From Pyropia yezoensis (taxonomy: Eukaryota; Rhodophyta; Bangiophyceae; Bangiales; Bangiaceae): a stretch of 64,000 nt of DNA. The position numbers and the translations under genes were made by a program. Shown in pieces: positions 22,292-33,744 of the stretch. Numbering within the stretch: position 1 is the stretch's first letter; each line of letters begins with the position of its first letter. A model generated the notes under the pieces. The model ran no database searches and was not told the DNA's origin. It was given only the letters and a program-made list of their open reading frames with translations. Location of the stretch: the NCBI GenBank assembly GCA_009829735.1, contig CM020619.1, positions 6,588,083-6,652,082 of the forward strand. The letters run 5' to 3'.

Positions 22292-23384
22292 TCACAGCTC
22301 AAACAGCTCCTGCAGTGTGCGCTCCATCACTTCATCCCCCACTGCCATCCCCGCCGCGGCCTCCCGGGCAGACAGGGCCTCCCCCCCAGCGTCCCGTCCA
22401 TACGCGCCCCCGTCGGTGCGCAACCACCCGGCCGCATCCCCACCGCGCGGGTAGGCGCCCGCGTCGATGCGCCCGTACCCGCCCCCCCCCGCCACGCCCA
22501 CCCTTGCCGCGCCCGCGGGGGGGGGGACGGCCACAGCAGAGAGCAACCCCCCCGCGAGGGGCGACCGCGGTGGCGCGTGGCCGCCCTCACCCCCGATCCC
22601 CGCGCCGCCGCCGAGGCCGTCGGCGACCAGCCACGGGGAGATGGAGGAGCCGGGCGAGCCGGGCGGCACGGCGGGGAGGTAGGGCAGCAGCAGCGCGGCC
22701 GTCGGCCACGGCCGAGGGCCCTGCCGGGGGGGCACCCGCGGCGGCCGTGGCGGCGGCGGCGGCGGCGGCGCGACGGCCACCGCGGCGGCCGCTGTCGCCG
22801 CCTCACTAGCGGTGGCACCGCCCGCTGGGGCCACCGCCCATGGCCCAGCCACGACAGCGGCGGCAGCGGCGGCGGCAGGGGGCGGCCCTGCCGAGGCGCT
22901 CCCTCCCTCGCTGCCGGTCCCCCCCCCCCCGGGGACGGCCGGCGGCTCCCCCCGCCGCCGCCGCCGCCTGTTGACCGCGCTCCGCACGTTCCCGTGGCTC
23001 CGCTCGTGGTTGGTGACAGACGTGCGGCGGGCAAAGCGGCGGCCGCACACCCCGCATGCGTACACGCGGGCGGCGTCCAGCTGCGCGGGGCTCCGCGGAA
23101 CCGCCGCCGCCGCCGCCCGCGCGTGCATCCGCGTGTGGGGGGCGAGGGCGGACATCCAGCGGAAGCGCTTGCCACACCCGCCGACGGGGCACGGGTAGGG
23201 GCGGGCGTTGGAGTGGAGGCGGCTGTGGGCGGTGAGGTTGGAGCGCTTGGCAAACGTCCGCCCGCAGTTGGCGGCGGTGCAGGCAAAGGGGTGGGGGGGG
23301 GGGGTGGGGGGGGGGGGGGGGGGGAGACGGTGGGCAAGGAGGAGCGGGGGGCGAGAGCTGGCAGCGCCCAGGGGGTTGGGCCCA

Positions 23385-23418
<34 letters not shown>

Positions 23419-23652
23419 AGCGGCAGGGGTGGAGGTGTCGATGGTCGGCCTGACGTCGATGGCCTGCTTGACATCGACGGTTGAGGTAGTGGAGCTCCCG
23501 TAGGGAGGAGCACCGCCGCCGGTGGGCGCAAAGGGGAGGGGCGCCACGGGGTCACCCCCGCTGGGAAAAACCCCAAACTCGACCGTCGTGGCCGCCGCGT
23601 TGGCCGTGTACTCGGCCGCCTGCTCCATCAGCTCCATGGCAAAGGCATCCAT
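22292..23652 (-). CDS. C2H2 zinc-finger protein, three fingers, RTLQELFEL tail
   Basis: A likely nuclear DNA-binding protein. The start is taken at the ATG at 23,652 (MDAFAMELMEQ). Fingers in order: CTAANCGRTFAKRSNLTAHSRLH (23 residues, the first two of which are CX4C-type), CPVGGCGKRFRW..HTRMH, and CGVCGRRFARRTSVTNHERSH; a basic stretch NRRRRRR follows the last. The C-terminus is Ala/Pro/Gly-rich and ends ERTLQELFEL at the TGA. Finger 3, the basic stretch and the tail are nearly the same in the gene at 43,996-45,957, so the two are paralogues. The leader and the finger region lie in different frames; the change falls in the C-run region at about 23,285-23,335. A miscounted homopolymer or a small intron there would explain it. 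Target and function are unknown. Confidence 0.8.
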
Positions 23653-26600
23653 GGAGGAAGGAAGAGCCGGCGGCGGTGGAGGTGGGTGGTGGGCGGTGGG
23701 CGGTGGGTGGTGGGTGGTGGGTGATGGCGTTGGTCAAAAAGGGGTGAGCGGGGATGCGCACACCCCCCCCCTGCCGCTCCTCGACCACACACGCGTGCCA
23801 CCCCCGCGGCGCTGGGGGCTTCCGTGGTGAGCCGCTTAGGTTGTGCGCGGCACTTTGACCTCACAGCAGCAGGGTTGACGGCTTGGCACCGGCGGGCAGA
23901 GCAGCCAGAGAGAAAAAAGGGGCACGCCACGGGCTGGCCTCTGTGTGGGCGGGGGAGGGCGGGGGAGGGGGGGAGCGGGGAGGAATGTCCACGACCATCC
24001 AGTCCCCGCACTCCCGCTCGGCGGACCGGCGGGCTCTCATACGCGTCACGCCTGACGTGCGCGCGGCCGCGGCGGGCGGATGCCACGGCCAGTGCCGCAC
24101 GGCGTTTGGGGTGCCAAGGCGACCGCGGCTGGGGACGGCCGCCCCGCGCTGCCACGGTGGGCCGTCGGCGGCTGGAGTAGTGATCGGGGGGAGGGGGTTG
24201 GGAGGGGTTGGGAGGGGGACGGGGGGGGGGCGGGGACCCGGCCGCACGCAGGGAAGCAAGTGGGGAATGCCAAAGGGGAGGGGCTGGCCGCCGCCGCGGC
24301 AGCGGCTGCCCCCCCCAGCACCCCCCCCCCCGCGCTCTGACGCCGTGCGGTCGGTGGGGCATGGCGGCAGGCAACGGCGGTCACCGCTGCGGGGTGCCAT
24401 CCACGGCTCGCACTGGGGACCCGCGTCCCAGGCACGTTGGCTGCCAGGGGTGACGCCGGCCGGAGCAGTGGGAAGGGCGGGGGGGGGGATGGGGGGGGGC
24501 ACCGCCGGCGTCGGCACCCCCTCGCCCGACGGTGGCACCCGCGACGGGCGCCCGTCCTCCCCTAGCGGGTGGGCAGGCGGGTGCCTCCATGTGCCCTGCC
24601 GAGCGAGACGCGCTGACCCGCGGAGGGGCGACGACGGCGTCGGCGCGCGCTCCTCCCCCCCCCCCCCCCCGCCCGCTCCTGCTCCCCCCCCCCTCCCTCG
24701 CTGTACTCGCGCTCGCTCCTTCCACCCGCCCCCCCTCCCTTGGTCAACAGCGGGCGGCCACCGGCAGCTGCTCCAAAGCGACGCCGCCGCCACGGCCACC
24801 CACCGACGTCGAGCAGCAGCCGGTGGCGGTCCTCGAGCGGGAGACCGAAAAGAGGGTAGGCCTCCCTCCCCCCCCCCTCGGGTCCCCCGCTCACAAACCG
24901 CCTTGCAGCGTGGCACCGCCGTGGGGGTGGCCGCTGACCAGGGGGAGACTGAAAGGGCAGCGGGGGGAGGGGTGGCGGCTGGCGCGGAACGCGCTGACGA
25001 CTGGCGGGGGCGCGGCTGGGGGGGGGCGGTGGTCGGCCGCGGTGGCCCTGCACAACGGCGGCTGACGTGCGGAGGTGAGGTGCCGCCGACGCGCCGGGGG
25101 CGTGTGTGCCGCCGCCCCGTCGCGCCCCCTCCCCCATTCCCACGCCTCGGCCGCTGCGGGCGTGTGCCAAAAGAGGACGTCACGGCGGTGGCCCCATTCA
25201 GGGGCACGCAAACACACTTCCCCCCCCCCCCCCGCCTCCCCCCGCCCCCCCGCACCCCTCTTTGCATTCCTGAGGGGTGGCCGTCGCCGCAGGCGCTCAA
25301 AACGGGGAGTAGGTGGGGCGTCGGTGACAGCGGCGGGTGCGCGCCTGCCCCATGCTGCCCGCGAGGGGCAGGAGGGACGCCGCCGCCCGCCGCCCCCCTG
25401 GTCCCTTCCTCCCCCCCCACCCCAATCCGTTCCACCCGGCCGCGGCCCCGCGGCAGGGACGGCGGCCGAGACCGCCGCCGCTGCTCGCGCGGGGGGGGGG
25501 GCCCACCGCTGCTTTGAGCTGCACCCCGGTGCCGCGCCGCCGTCGGCGGCACCGGCCGGCAGCGTCGCGCGTCGCGATTGATAGTTGCGTCCCGCGGGTT
25601 TGGCGGCTGCGTCAGCTGTCTGGATGTTGCTGCTGCCAGGGAGGGAATCGGGGGGGGGGCCTGGGGGGGGCGAGGCGTGCGTCGTCCGTCAGGGGCCACG
25701 GCTCCCTGGCGCGAGAGGATGAAGGGGGGGGGTGGGTGCGCGTGCCGCTCCCAAACGGGCGCTCTGTCCACCACGACGTAGGTAGCGTCAGCGGCATCGG
25801 CAGGGGGGGGAGGGAGAGCCGCGCGGGGCCCCCGACCACCGCGTTATGCTTCGTGGCACCGCTGTCTGGTGCCGGCCGGCTGTGGCGGCACCCCCTCCCC
25901 CCCTCCATTCCAACCCCCCCCCCGCAAGGTGCACGGCCAGTGTCGGCCAGTGTGGCCGTGAGGATGAAGACGGGCGGCAGCGCGACGCCCTTGGGTGCCG
26001 CACAGAGGGGGAGGGAGGGGGTGGGGGGGGGGGGGGGGGAGGGTCTGGTCTGCTGGTTCCAGCAAGACCCTGGTTTGGTCTGCTGGTCCCAGCAAGACCC
26101 TGTCACATCCCGCTCACTCCATCCTCAACTCCCCCCCACCCCCCTTCCTTCGACGTGGCGGCGGGTGAGCGCACCGGGGGGGGGTGTGTATGAGACTGTA
26201 CGGATGGGAGGGGGGGGGGGGTGCTCCTTGCTTTGTTGGAGGAGCGAGGCCGGGGGAACAGCCGGGTGTCGTCCTCTGTTCAACCGCTGCCGGAGCGGGA
26301 GGGGTCGTTGCATGGCATCGTCTCAGCGGGGGGGGGGCGCCTCGGGCCTCCACCCTGCTCGCCGCCGTCACCCGTCGACGGCTTGGCGTGTCGGCAGCCG
26401 CGTTCTTCTCCACGGAAAAGGGTGCCGCCCCGCAGGCTTCAAGGCACGCCTGCCTGTACGTACGGGCCCGACCAGGGACAGTGTAAAGGGCTGTCTGCCG
26501 TTCCACGTGCAGCACGGCTACGACGCGTTGAAAATTCTTTGGCCCACCGTATGTTTTTGGCGCACTGGCGGCATGCATCGTACCGCTACGACAGAGGCAA

Positions 26601-26920
26601 AAAAGGGTTGGCACAGAGCTTGCCATCTGAGGGAGCCCGGCGAGCCAGTTGTCTGGTGGACCCTCCCCCAGGAGCCCACACTCCTCACCACCACCGTCTC
26701 TTCTCTGCCCGCTGCCCCACCCCTGCGCTGTCCCTCCCACAGCCACAGCATCCCCATGCCACCTCGGCGGGACGCCCGCCAAACGCACCGCGCAAACGCC
26801 CGACAACGCGCCCCCCCCTCCATCCTCCCACCATGCGACGACCACCAGCGCCGTGCCTGCCCCCCCGCCCCCCACCCCCCCCCCCCCCCCCCCCCCCAGC
26901 TCCATCCAAGTCTTCGTCCC
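23653..26920. other. 3.3-kb very GC-rich stretch without supported gene
   Basis: Every frame is open for long distances on both strands because stops are rare; the longest (23,861-25,774 minus and 23,883-25,517 plus) mirror each other and show no motif. A direct duplication of about 24 bp (CTGGTCTGCTGGT.CCAGCAAGACCCTG type) lies at 26,044-26,101. The left end is presumably the promoter of the first C2H2 gene. Confidence 0.4.
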
Positions 26921-28821
26921 TCACAGCGTACAGCAGCGGGCGACAATGGCAATGGCCGCCGCCACCGTCGCGCCAATGGACGTGTTGAGGAAGTTGACAA
27001 ACTCGTTGGTCATGCCCCACTGCCCAAGGGCCAGACGCAAAAGGACCGGGGGAAGGGATGCGGGAGGTAGCGGCGAGAGGGCGCGCGCGGTGGGGAAGAG
27101 GGGGAGGGGGGGCTCCGGGAAAAAGCAACGACGGAGGGCGCACACGATGAGCAAATGGGGGAACGCAAGGCGGCCACCTCCAAAGGGGAAAAAACGGGAC
27201 GGGGAAGGGGCGTGTGAGACAGCGGTCGTGGAGCGCAGGGGCATGTCGGCGCGCCCCATCCGCAAACGGCGAGCGGTAGGCAGGCCAGCAACAACGACAT
27301 CGACGGCCGCACGTGCGCACGGCCAACACATGAACACGTTCTTCCCACCTCTCCACCACCCCCGCCGGGAGCACGGGCCCGCTACGCCGGCTTCACCCCC
27401 ACCTCCCCCCCCCTCCCTCTCCGCCCACCCTCATGGGGGCAGCCGCCCCCTCGAGCACGTACGTCCTCCTGCACCGTTGCGCCAATGATGGACTCGGCGG
27501 TGGTGGCCACGGCGGCGGCCACCGCCACGACGGGCACCCCCGCGAAGGGGATGAGGCCCACCGCCACGGCGAGGGCGCCCATGGCCAGCGACGCCACCAC
27601 CCCCGCGGCGGTGCCTTCGACAGACACGGCGCCCTCGGTGCCGCGGGGCACCACCGCGAGCGTCGTCACCAGGTAGGCGGTCTTGCCGTACGCCTTGCCC
27701 ACTTCGGATGCGGCCGTGTCCGACATCTTGGTGGCCATGGAAGAGACGTACGCCAGACGCAGCACCTGTGGAAGGAGGGGGAGGGGGACAAACAGGGGTA
27801 CCCACAAAGCATTCAAGCAAAGCAAAGAGGACAACCAAGCCGTCGCGCCGGTGAAACGACCAGGAGCAAGCTTGTCAGAACAGGCCTCGCCGCGATACGG
27901 TGACGGTCAACGGGCAGCCCATTCCCACCTCCCGGCGCAACCCAGCGCCGCCCGTCATCCTCAACAGCCAGCCAGATGTCTGGCGCGGCCGCGCTCCACG
28001 CCCCCACCCTCCCACCATCGTCGCGACAACCGCCCAAAGCGTACCTGCAGCACCCACCCCCCCCCCCGGGCCCCCCCCGCCCCCCCCACCAGCAGCATCC
28101 CCACCGCACACAGGGCGCCGGCGGCGCCGGCGCCCCACACATTTTCCGGCCCGCGGCGGCCGCCGCGGCCTTCGGCAATGCCCGCCGCCTCCTTGGACGC
28201 CCGCCCCACCCGCGTCAGGGCGGTGCCGCCGACCAGGAAGGCGACGCACAGCCCCCAGCCGGCGGCGCCCATGGCCGACCACAGGAGGAGGCCCAGCGCC
28301 GCCGCATGGCGCACCCCGGCGGGTGTCAGCGCCTGCTGCCGCGACGCGGTAGCGGCGGCGATGAGGGCGCCATTGACGGCAGCCGCTTGAAGCACCAGGG
28401 GGGGGATGACGAGGAGGGGGAGGCCCATGGTGACAACCTCCGTGGTGGGGCGGGAAGGTTGGGGGTGGGGGTGGTGGGGGTCCGAAGGGGGGTGGGGGAA
28501 GCGCCTGCAGCCAGCCGCCTGGCCGCGGCCAGCGTCAGCGGATACCCCCGCCGCAGCGGCAGCGGCGGGGAGGCCGCCACACGGGAGACCCAGAAAGGAA
28601 GAGCGACGCGCCACGCCACAGGCGGGCGGGGTGCAGCTGCCGCGAGGGGCCCTGTGCAGGGTCGGCGGCGGCGGCGACAGGCGTGGCCGCCGGGGGCCCC
28701 CCACCCCCTGCGCACGGGCGGGGGCGGCGACGGATGCGGCGGCGGCAGAGGGGGCAGCGGCAGCGACAAAGGGGACGGTCACCCACGCACACGCGACGGC
28801 TGGGGGGGGTCGGCAGGCCAT
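26921..28821 (-). CDS. VTE6: phytyl-phosphate kinase VTE6 / DUF92 (TMEM19) family, three exons
   Basis: Exons are 28,821-28,045, 27,765-27,463 and 27,019-26,921, joined in phase 0 by GT-AG introns of 279 and 443 bp (donors GTACGC and GTACGT). The product is about 392 residues. In plants VTE6 phosphorylates phytyl phosphate in the chloroplast envelope, feeding phytyl diphosphate to tocopherol synthesis. Exon 1 has an Ala/Pro/Arg-rich leader that may be a plastid transit peptide, then hydrophobic segments and the family block ASKEAAGIAEGRGGRRGPEN. Exon 2 holds ATKMSDTAASEVGKAYGKT, then VVPRGTEGAVSVEGTAAG, close to plant VTE6. Exon 3 holds TNEFVNFLNTSIGA and a final membrane span. The start at 28,821 is the first ATG giving a leader; a later ATG near 28,430 is possible. 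It is divergent to the GT-sulfotransferase gene. Confidence 0.88.
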
Positions 28822-29342
28822 GGGCACACGGCCACGCGGGAAGAGGGGCAAAGGGCAAAAGGGGGGGGGGGGTACGTCAGATGGAAAAGGGAAGCGGGCA
28901 CCAGCAGCCGCCAGCGGCCAGGCCGAGGATGATGGCGTAGCAATGCGCTGACTGGCAACTGGTGCTGGAAAGCGGGCCACGGGCGGGCGTCAGTTGGCGC
29001 CACCCATTGGCCGTGCGGATGGATCTGCGATAGAGGGTTGAAGCCACTCCCAGACGTTGAGCCAATGAGAGGCTCTCACGCAATGCCGAGTTCTTTTTTG
29101 GGCACAAAGGCCGTGGGACACTGTCGACCCTTTCAGCTTTTCTGGTGAATCTGCCGACGAATCCCCGGCTTTGTTCGCAAAGCGTGCGTGTACAGTGTAC
29201 TGTTTAGAACAGTACTCAACTGCCTGACCATCCCCTCGACCAACCTGACACTCGTCTGCCCAAGACGCCGTCCCCCTCCTTCCCCACACCTCCCCCGTCC
29301 GCACCTCCCTCGACGACGCGGCCCGTCACGACCAGCAATGGC
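28822..29342. promoter_or_regulatory. divergent promoter region VTE6 / GT-sulfotransferase
   Basis: These 521 bp separate two divergent starts. Between 29,189 and 29,216 lies TGTACAGTGTACTG followed by TTTAGAACAGTAC, giving the inverted repeat TACTGTT-tag-AACAGTA. A comparable palindrome lies between PDS5 and the protease gene. No TATA box was seen. Confidence 0.4.
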
Positions 29343-32300
29343 ATGCAGCGGCGGCGGCGACCCAGTGGTCCCCCCGCCGCCAGAGGCAGCGCCGACGACG
29401 ATGTGGAGGCGGCCAAGCCCGGGAGCCCCCGCTGGGGCCCCCGCCTCTGCCGCGCCGCGCGGGGCCAACCGCGGGTCGCCGCCGCCGCCGTGGCGGTGCT
29501 GACGCTGGCCGTCTCTGCGGGGGGGTGGGCGGCTTGGCGCGCCGCGGGCGGTGCGCCCGCCCAGCAGGGGTCATCCCGTTTTTTGGGGGGGGGCCGCCCG
29601 CCCCCCGTCGGGCTGTCAGCGCTCCCCGCGGGCGTGCCGCTCCCCGGCTTCCCAGACGTGGTTGCCCACCGGCTGCTGGCCCCCGCCGCGGTGGCGGCTC
29701 GTCACCCGCCCCTGCCAGGTGCGGAAGCCGATGCGGTGGTAACGGCGGGGGAGCCCCCCCCCACGCGACCCAAAATCGTGGGCCTCGTCGAGGCCCGCAA
29801 CGCCCTCCGCGCCCTCCCCTTTTTCCTCTCTGCCCTGGCCGCGGTGGTGGACGCGGTGGTGCTCCTCGACGATGTCAGCACGGACGCGTCGGTCGCGTTC
29901 CTGGCCGCCCACGGCGGCAGCCTGGGCGTGGAGCTGCTGCTGACCAAGACGGGTGGGTGGGTGCGGGAGGAGCTCCGCGACCGCTCCATCCTCCTCCACG
30001 CCGGCCGGTCGGCGGGGGGCACCCACTTTGTGCTCCTCGACTATGACGAGGTGTTTGCGCACGGCTGCGTGGCGGATGGGAGTCTGCGGCGGCGCATTGC
30101 CGCGTTGCGGCCGGGCGGGTGGCTGGCGCTCCCGTGGCTCGAGGCGTGGCGCTCAGCAGCGGTCGCGCGCGTGCGGCCCGACGACGCAGACATGAACTTC
30201 CTCACCCGCCGGCAGGTGGTGGTGTTTGCCGACGATGGGGCCGTCTCGTACGGGGCGGCGTCGTCGCTGTCGCGGCAGCTGTCGGCGGGGGTGGCCGGCC
30301 CGGCTGGCGGCGGTGGCGGCGGCGCCGCCCGTCGGCCAGCCACCATCCACTCCCTGCGGTGCCCACGGTCGCTGTGCCCGCCGCCCCCAGCGTACCACGC
30401 CCCCCCACCGTCGGCGCAGGGGGGCGCCCGGCCAGCCACCCCCGACGGCCGGTGCGGGGTGGTGGAGCTGCGGTTCCTCAACCTGGAGAACGTGCTGCTC
30501 AAGGCCGCGTGGTACGAGGCGCTGGCGGTGCGGCACAATGCGTCTGCGGCGGTCTCGCGTGGCAAGATGATTGACGCGCTGTTTGGCGGCGGCGGCGGGG
30601 AGAGCGTCGCCACCCGCCCCGTCGCGACGGCTTCGGTAGCGGCCTACCCGCTGTGGGCGGCCTCTGTGTACGATGTGGTGGACACTTGGCGGGCGCGGGA
30701 GGTGGTGGAGTGGACGGCAGGCCTGTCAACGGCGGCGCTGGACGCCTTTCCAGCACTGTCGCGGGTGGATGTGGGGGCGCTGCGTGCGGCGCTCGAGGCT
30801 CCGACCGTGGACGCTGCCGCCGAAGGGGAGGCCATCTTGGCCGCCGCGTCTGCGGCGGCGGACGCACTTGCCGCCGCCGACGTCGGTGCGGGGGGAGTGG
30901 GGAAGGCCCACGCCGGGGGGCGGTCGTCCCCACTGGCACCCACCCTGGCCATGCCGCCCGGTTTGCTGCACTACGTGCCCCGCCGGCGGCGCGGCGAGGC
31001 GCTACCACCAACGCTGGTGGTGGTGGCGGCTGCATCCCTTGCTGTACGGGCCTATGCGGGTCGGCTGCTGCGCGCGCTGGGTGGCTCCCCGGTCGTATTG
31101 CCGTCGCTGAATGCTGGTGCGGCGCCCGCCTGTGGTGCTGGTGGCGTGCCCGACGAGGTTTCGTACGAGGCGCGTCGGGCGGCAGTGGAGCCTGCTCTGA
31201 GGGCACCGGGGGCTCCTCTCGCTGGCGGTGGCGGTCCATCTGGCCTGACATACGTGTCACCTCCCGTTGGGCGTCTGGCGTGTGAGCTGTCGGATGTACT
31301 GGCACGTGAGCTGGCTGACATGCACGTTGTGTACCTGGTGCTGTCGACGGGTAGCGGGGCGGCGGGTGATGGGGCTCCCACCTTTGCTTCCGCCGCCGTC
31401 CCGCCCGCCGATGATGACAGCCTGTCTCATGCAGAGCGGGTAGCGTCCATCACCGCGCTCTCCCGTGACCGGTGGGCCCCTGCTGCCGCATCTGCAGGCT
31501 CCCCCCACACGCTCCTGTCCGTCCACATAGACGCGCTCTTGTCCCTAGGCGGCGCGGCGGCGCTCGCCTCCTCCCTGCGCCCTGCAGATACATCGGCAAC
31601 TCCCGTCGATTGGCTGGCGGTGCTGGGGGTGGTGGAGGCGGAGAACCGCCTCCAGCGGCGCAGTCGGACGGCGGCGGGCGTCCCCGCGCCGCCGCTTCCG
31701 CCCGTCGCGCGCCTGCTCTTTTCCCTCAACTGTGGGCGTTCGGGCTCCCGCTACCTGGCTGGGCTGCTCGGCACCGTGCGCGGCGTGCAGGTGGCGCTGC
31801 ACGAACCCCCCTGCCCGGCGGGGGCGTGCTCGGGCGGGGGGGGCATGCCGATGCAGCGGGTGCGGCTGGCCGACTCGTACGCCTCGCGGCGGGACGTCAA
31901 GCTGCCCATGATCCGTGCCGCGCTGGCGGCGGCGGTGGCCGCCGCGCTGGCGCCGGGGGGGGGCGGCGTGGCGGAGCGGCTGCCCGCGGCTGCAGCCGCG
32001 GCGGAGCGGGCCGGCGGCGCCTGTGGGAGTGGCGAGCACCCCCACCTGTATTCCCTCGTTGCGTGGGGCGTGGGTGCTCGGCACGCGGGGGGGGGTGATG
32101 CGGGTGGCAGCAGCCCCGCCGCGGCGGGCGGGTCTGGCGGCTCGTGCGTCGTGTGGCGGCCCGTGTTGTACGCGGAAACCAACCCCAACTTTAAGGCCTG
32201 GTTCTACGACGTTGTCCTCGACGCCCTCCCCGGCGACGGCGGCTACGACGTGGACGTGCTGCACGTCCGCAAGTACCTGCCGGCAGTGGTCAAGAGCCTC

Positions 32301-32837
32301 TACGAGACGGGCTACTTTACGTCCCGCGACGGCACCACGTGGATGGAGACGGGGGCGGGCGTCAACGCGCTGGTGCGGGCGCCCCCGCCGGCCGCCCCCG
32401 CCGCCGCGGCGGGGGCGTCGCCGGCCGACCGCCGGCAGGCGGCGGCGCTCGACGCCCTCCTCTCCTACGCCATCAATGCCGAGGCGGTCGGCCGCGCCGT
32501 CGCCGCCCGCTACGCCCCCGTCCGCGGCGTCCGCGTCACCGACGCCCGCGCCGAGGTGCTCTACGGGCCCGCCGGGGCGACCGCCCTGCTCCGCACCCTC
32601 CGCCTATCCCCCACCCCGGCGACGGCGGCGGTGGCGGGGGTGCGGGTGGACAAGTATGGGGCGGCCGGGGGGGGGGGGGGGGGGGGGGGAGGGCGCCGGC
32701 GCGGCGGCCGCCTGCCCCTCGCCGCCGCCATTGCCGCTACCGACCGGTACCTTGCGCGCTGTGCGGCGGCGGGCATTGCAGTGCCGCGGGGGATGGTGCA
32801 CCTGCGGCGGGTGGATGGGTTTGCGTACCCCGAGTAG
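29343..32837 (+). CDS. type II membrane protein fusing a glycosyltransferase-like and a sulfotransferase-like domain
   Basis: One intronless frame of 1,164 residues. Residues of about 44-64 form a single membrane span after a short basic cytosolic tail, as in Golgi enzymes. About 145-400 resemble a GT-A (family 2-like) glycosyltransferase: KIVGLVEARNALRALP, VVLLDDVSTDASV, and a DxD-type D233-Y-D235 in FVLLDYDEVF. A middle part (about 560-780) begins LPPTLVVVAAASLAVRAYAGRLL and may be a degenerate P-loop sulfotransferase fold. The C-terminal domain has the PAPS-binding type loop FSLNCGRSGSRYLAGLL (about 794-810), then VALHEPPC, and ETNPNFKAWFYDVVLDALP (about 944-962), as in sulfotransferases. 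I infer addition of a sugar and of sulfate to a secreted polysaccharide, for example a red-algal galactan. Family assignment rests on motifs only; acceptor specificity is unknown. Confidence 0.68.
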   Translation: MQRRRRPSGPPAARGSADDDVEAAKPGSPRWGPRLCRAARGQPRVAAAAVAVLTLAVSAGGWAAWRAAGGAPAQQGSSRFLGGGRPPPVGLSALPAGVPLPGFPDVVAHRLLAPAAVAARHPPLPGAEADAVVTAGEPPPTRPKIVGLVEARNALRALPFFLSALAAVVDAVVLLDDVSTDASVAFLAAHGGSLGVELLLTKTGGWVREELRDRSILLHAGRSAGGTHFVLLDYDEVFAHGCVADGSLRRRIAALRPGGWLALPWLEAWRSAAVARVRPDDADMNFLTRRQVVVFADDGAVSYGAASSLSRQLSAGVAGPAGGGGGGAARRPATIHSLRCPRSLCPPPPAYHAPPPSAQGGARPATPDGRCGVVELRFLNLENVLLKAAWYEALAVRHNASAAVSRGKMIDALFGGGGGESVATRPVATASVAAYPLWAASVYDVVDTWRAREVVEWTAGLSTAALDAFPALSRVDVGALRAALEAPTVDAAAEGEAILAAASAAADALAAADVGAGGVGKAHAGGRSSPLAPTLAMPPGLLHYVPRRRRGEALPPTLVVVAAASLAVRAYAGRLLRALGGSPVVLPSLNAGAAPACGAGGVPDEVSYEARRAAVEPALRAPGAPLAGGGGPSGLTYVSPPVGRLACELSDVLARELADMHVVYLVLSTGSGAAGDGAPTFASAAVPPADDDSLSHAERVASITALSRDRWAPAAASAGSPHTLLSVHIDALLSLGGAAALASSLRPADTSATPVDWLAVLGVVEAENRLQRRSRTAAGVPAPPLPPVARLLFSLNCGRSGSRYLAGLLGTVRGVQVALHEPPCPAGACSGGGGMPMQRVRLADSYASRRDVKLPMIRAALAAAVAAALAPGGGGVAERLPAAAAAAERAGGACGSGEHPHLYSLVAWGVGARHAGGGDAGGSSPAAAGGSGGSCVVWRPVLYAETNPNFKAWFYDVVLDALPGDGGYDVDVLHVRKYLPAVVKSLYETGYFTSRDGTTWMETGAGVNALVRAPPPAAPAAAAGASPADRRQAAALDALLSYAINAEAVGRAVAARYAPVRGVRVTDARAEVLYGPAGATALLRTLRLSPTPATAAVAGVRVDKYGAAGGGGGGGGGRRRGGRLPLAAAIAATDRYLARCAAAGIAVPRGMVHLRRVDGFAYPE

Positions 32838-33264
32838 CGCCGCCACCCTTTTGGCTGGCAGCACCCCCTCCCCGCCGCTCCGTGCCTTGGACGGTGGCTG
32901 GCCGACCGTGTCATGGACGGGGGCGCTCGGCCAGCCGCGTTGGCTACCGTGGGACGCGTGTTTGCCGCCAGACGGGGTCCGTTCTGGCGCCGAGAGGGGT
33001 TTGGAGGTCGGGAGGCGGGGGGGGGGGGGTGGAGGAGGGGTGACCGCCGCGCCCACCCTCACCGCCGCCGCCTTGGCCACCGATGCGGTGGCCGCCGCTG
33101 CGGAAAAAAAAAGAAACAGACCAGAAGTCAAGGGATTCGAATGGGGAGCCGCTGTGGCCTTTGGCGTCCCAGGCACACTGCCCACCGCGTCGTGTGGCGT
33201 CGCCGCGTACAGAGGGAGTTTGCAAACCTCCTCCTCGTCCCCACCGTCAACTGGCCTACATACC
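32838..33264. other. convergent 3' spacer (GT-sulfotransferase / PDS5)
   Basis: Shared downstream region of two converging genes. It contains an A run at about 33,103-33,112. The C run beginning at 33,281 lies in the end of the PDS5 frame. No gene was recognised. Confidence 0.4.
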
Positions 33265-33288
33265 CTACCGACGGCGTCTCCCCCCCCC

Positions 33289-33322
<34 letters not shown>

Positions 33323-33517
33323 CCCCTCTGCCGCCGCCGCCGCCGCGGCGGCCGCCCGCGTCGCGGCGCCCGCAGCGGCGGCGACGCGCCCCGCGCGGCG
33401 CTGCTCGTCGACGCGCGCGCGGACGAGGTCGCCCCGCCGCTCGTCCCGCTCCAGCGCCCGCGCCAGCTGCTCCAGGGACCGCCGGGACGGCCCGCGCGGG
33501 GCGGCGCGGGGGGGGGG

Positions 33518-33575
<58 letters not shown>

Positions 33576-33699
33576 GCGGCGGGACGTCGGGGGCAGCCCG
33601 GGGGTCACCGGCCTGCTGCGCAGTCGCCCCTGTTGCCGCACTCGCCGGCGCGTCGACGGCGGCGGTAGCGGCGGCGGCGGGGGCGGCGGCGGCGGCGGG

Positions 33700-33744
<45 letters not shown>

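Noticed and set aside
23861-25774. Long overlapping frames on both strands (637 aa minus, 544 aa plus)
   Set aside because: They mirror one another, contain no motif and are Pro/Arg/Gly-rich, as expected where stop codons are rare at very high GC.
33100-33180. tRNA-like B-box on the minus strand (CATTCGAATCC)
   Set aside because: No matching T-arm stem, A-box or acceptor stem can be formed.
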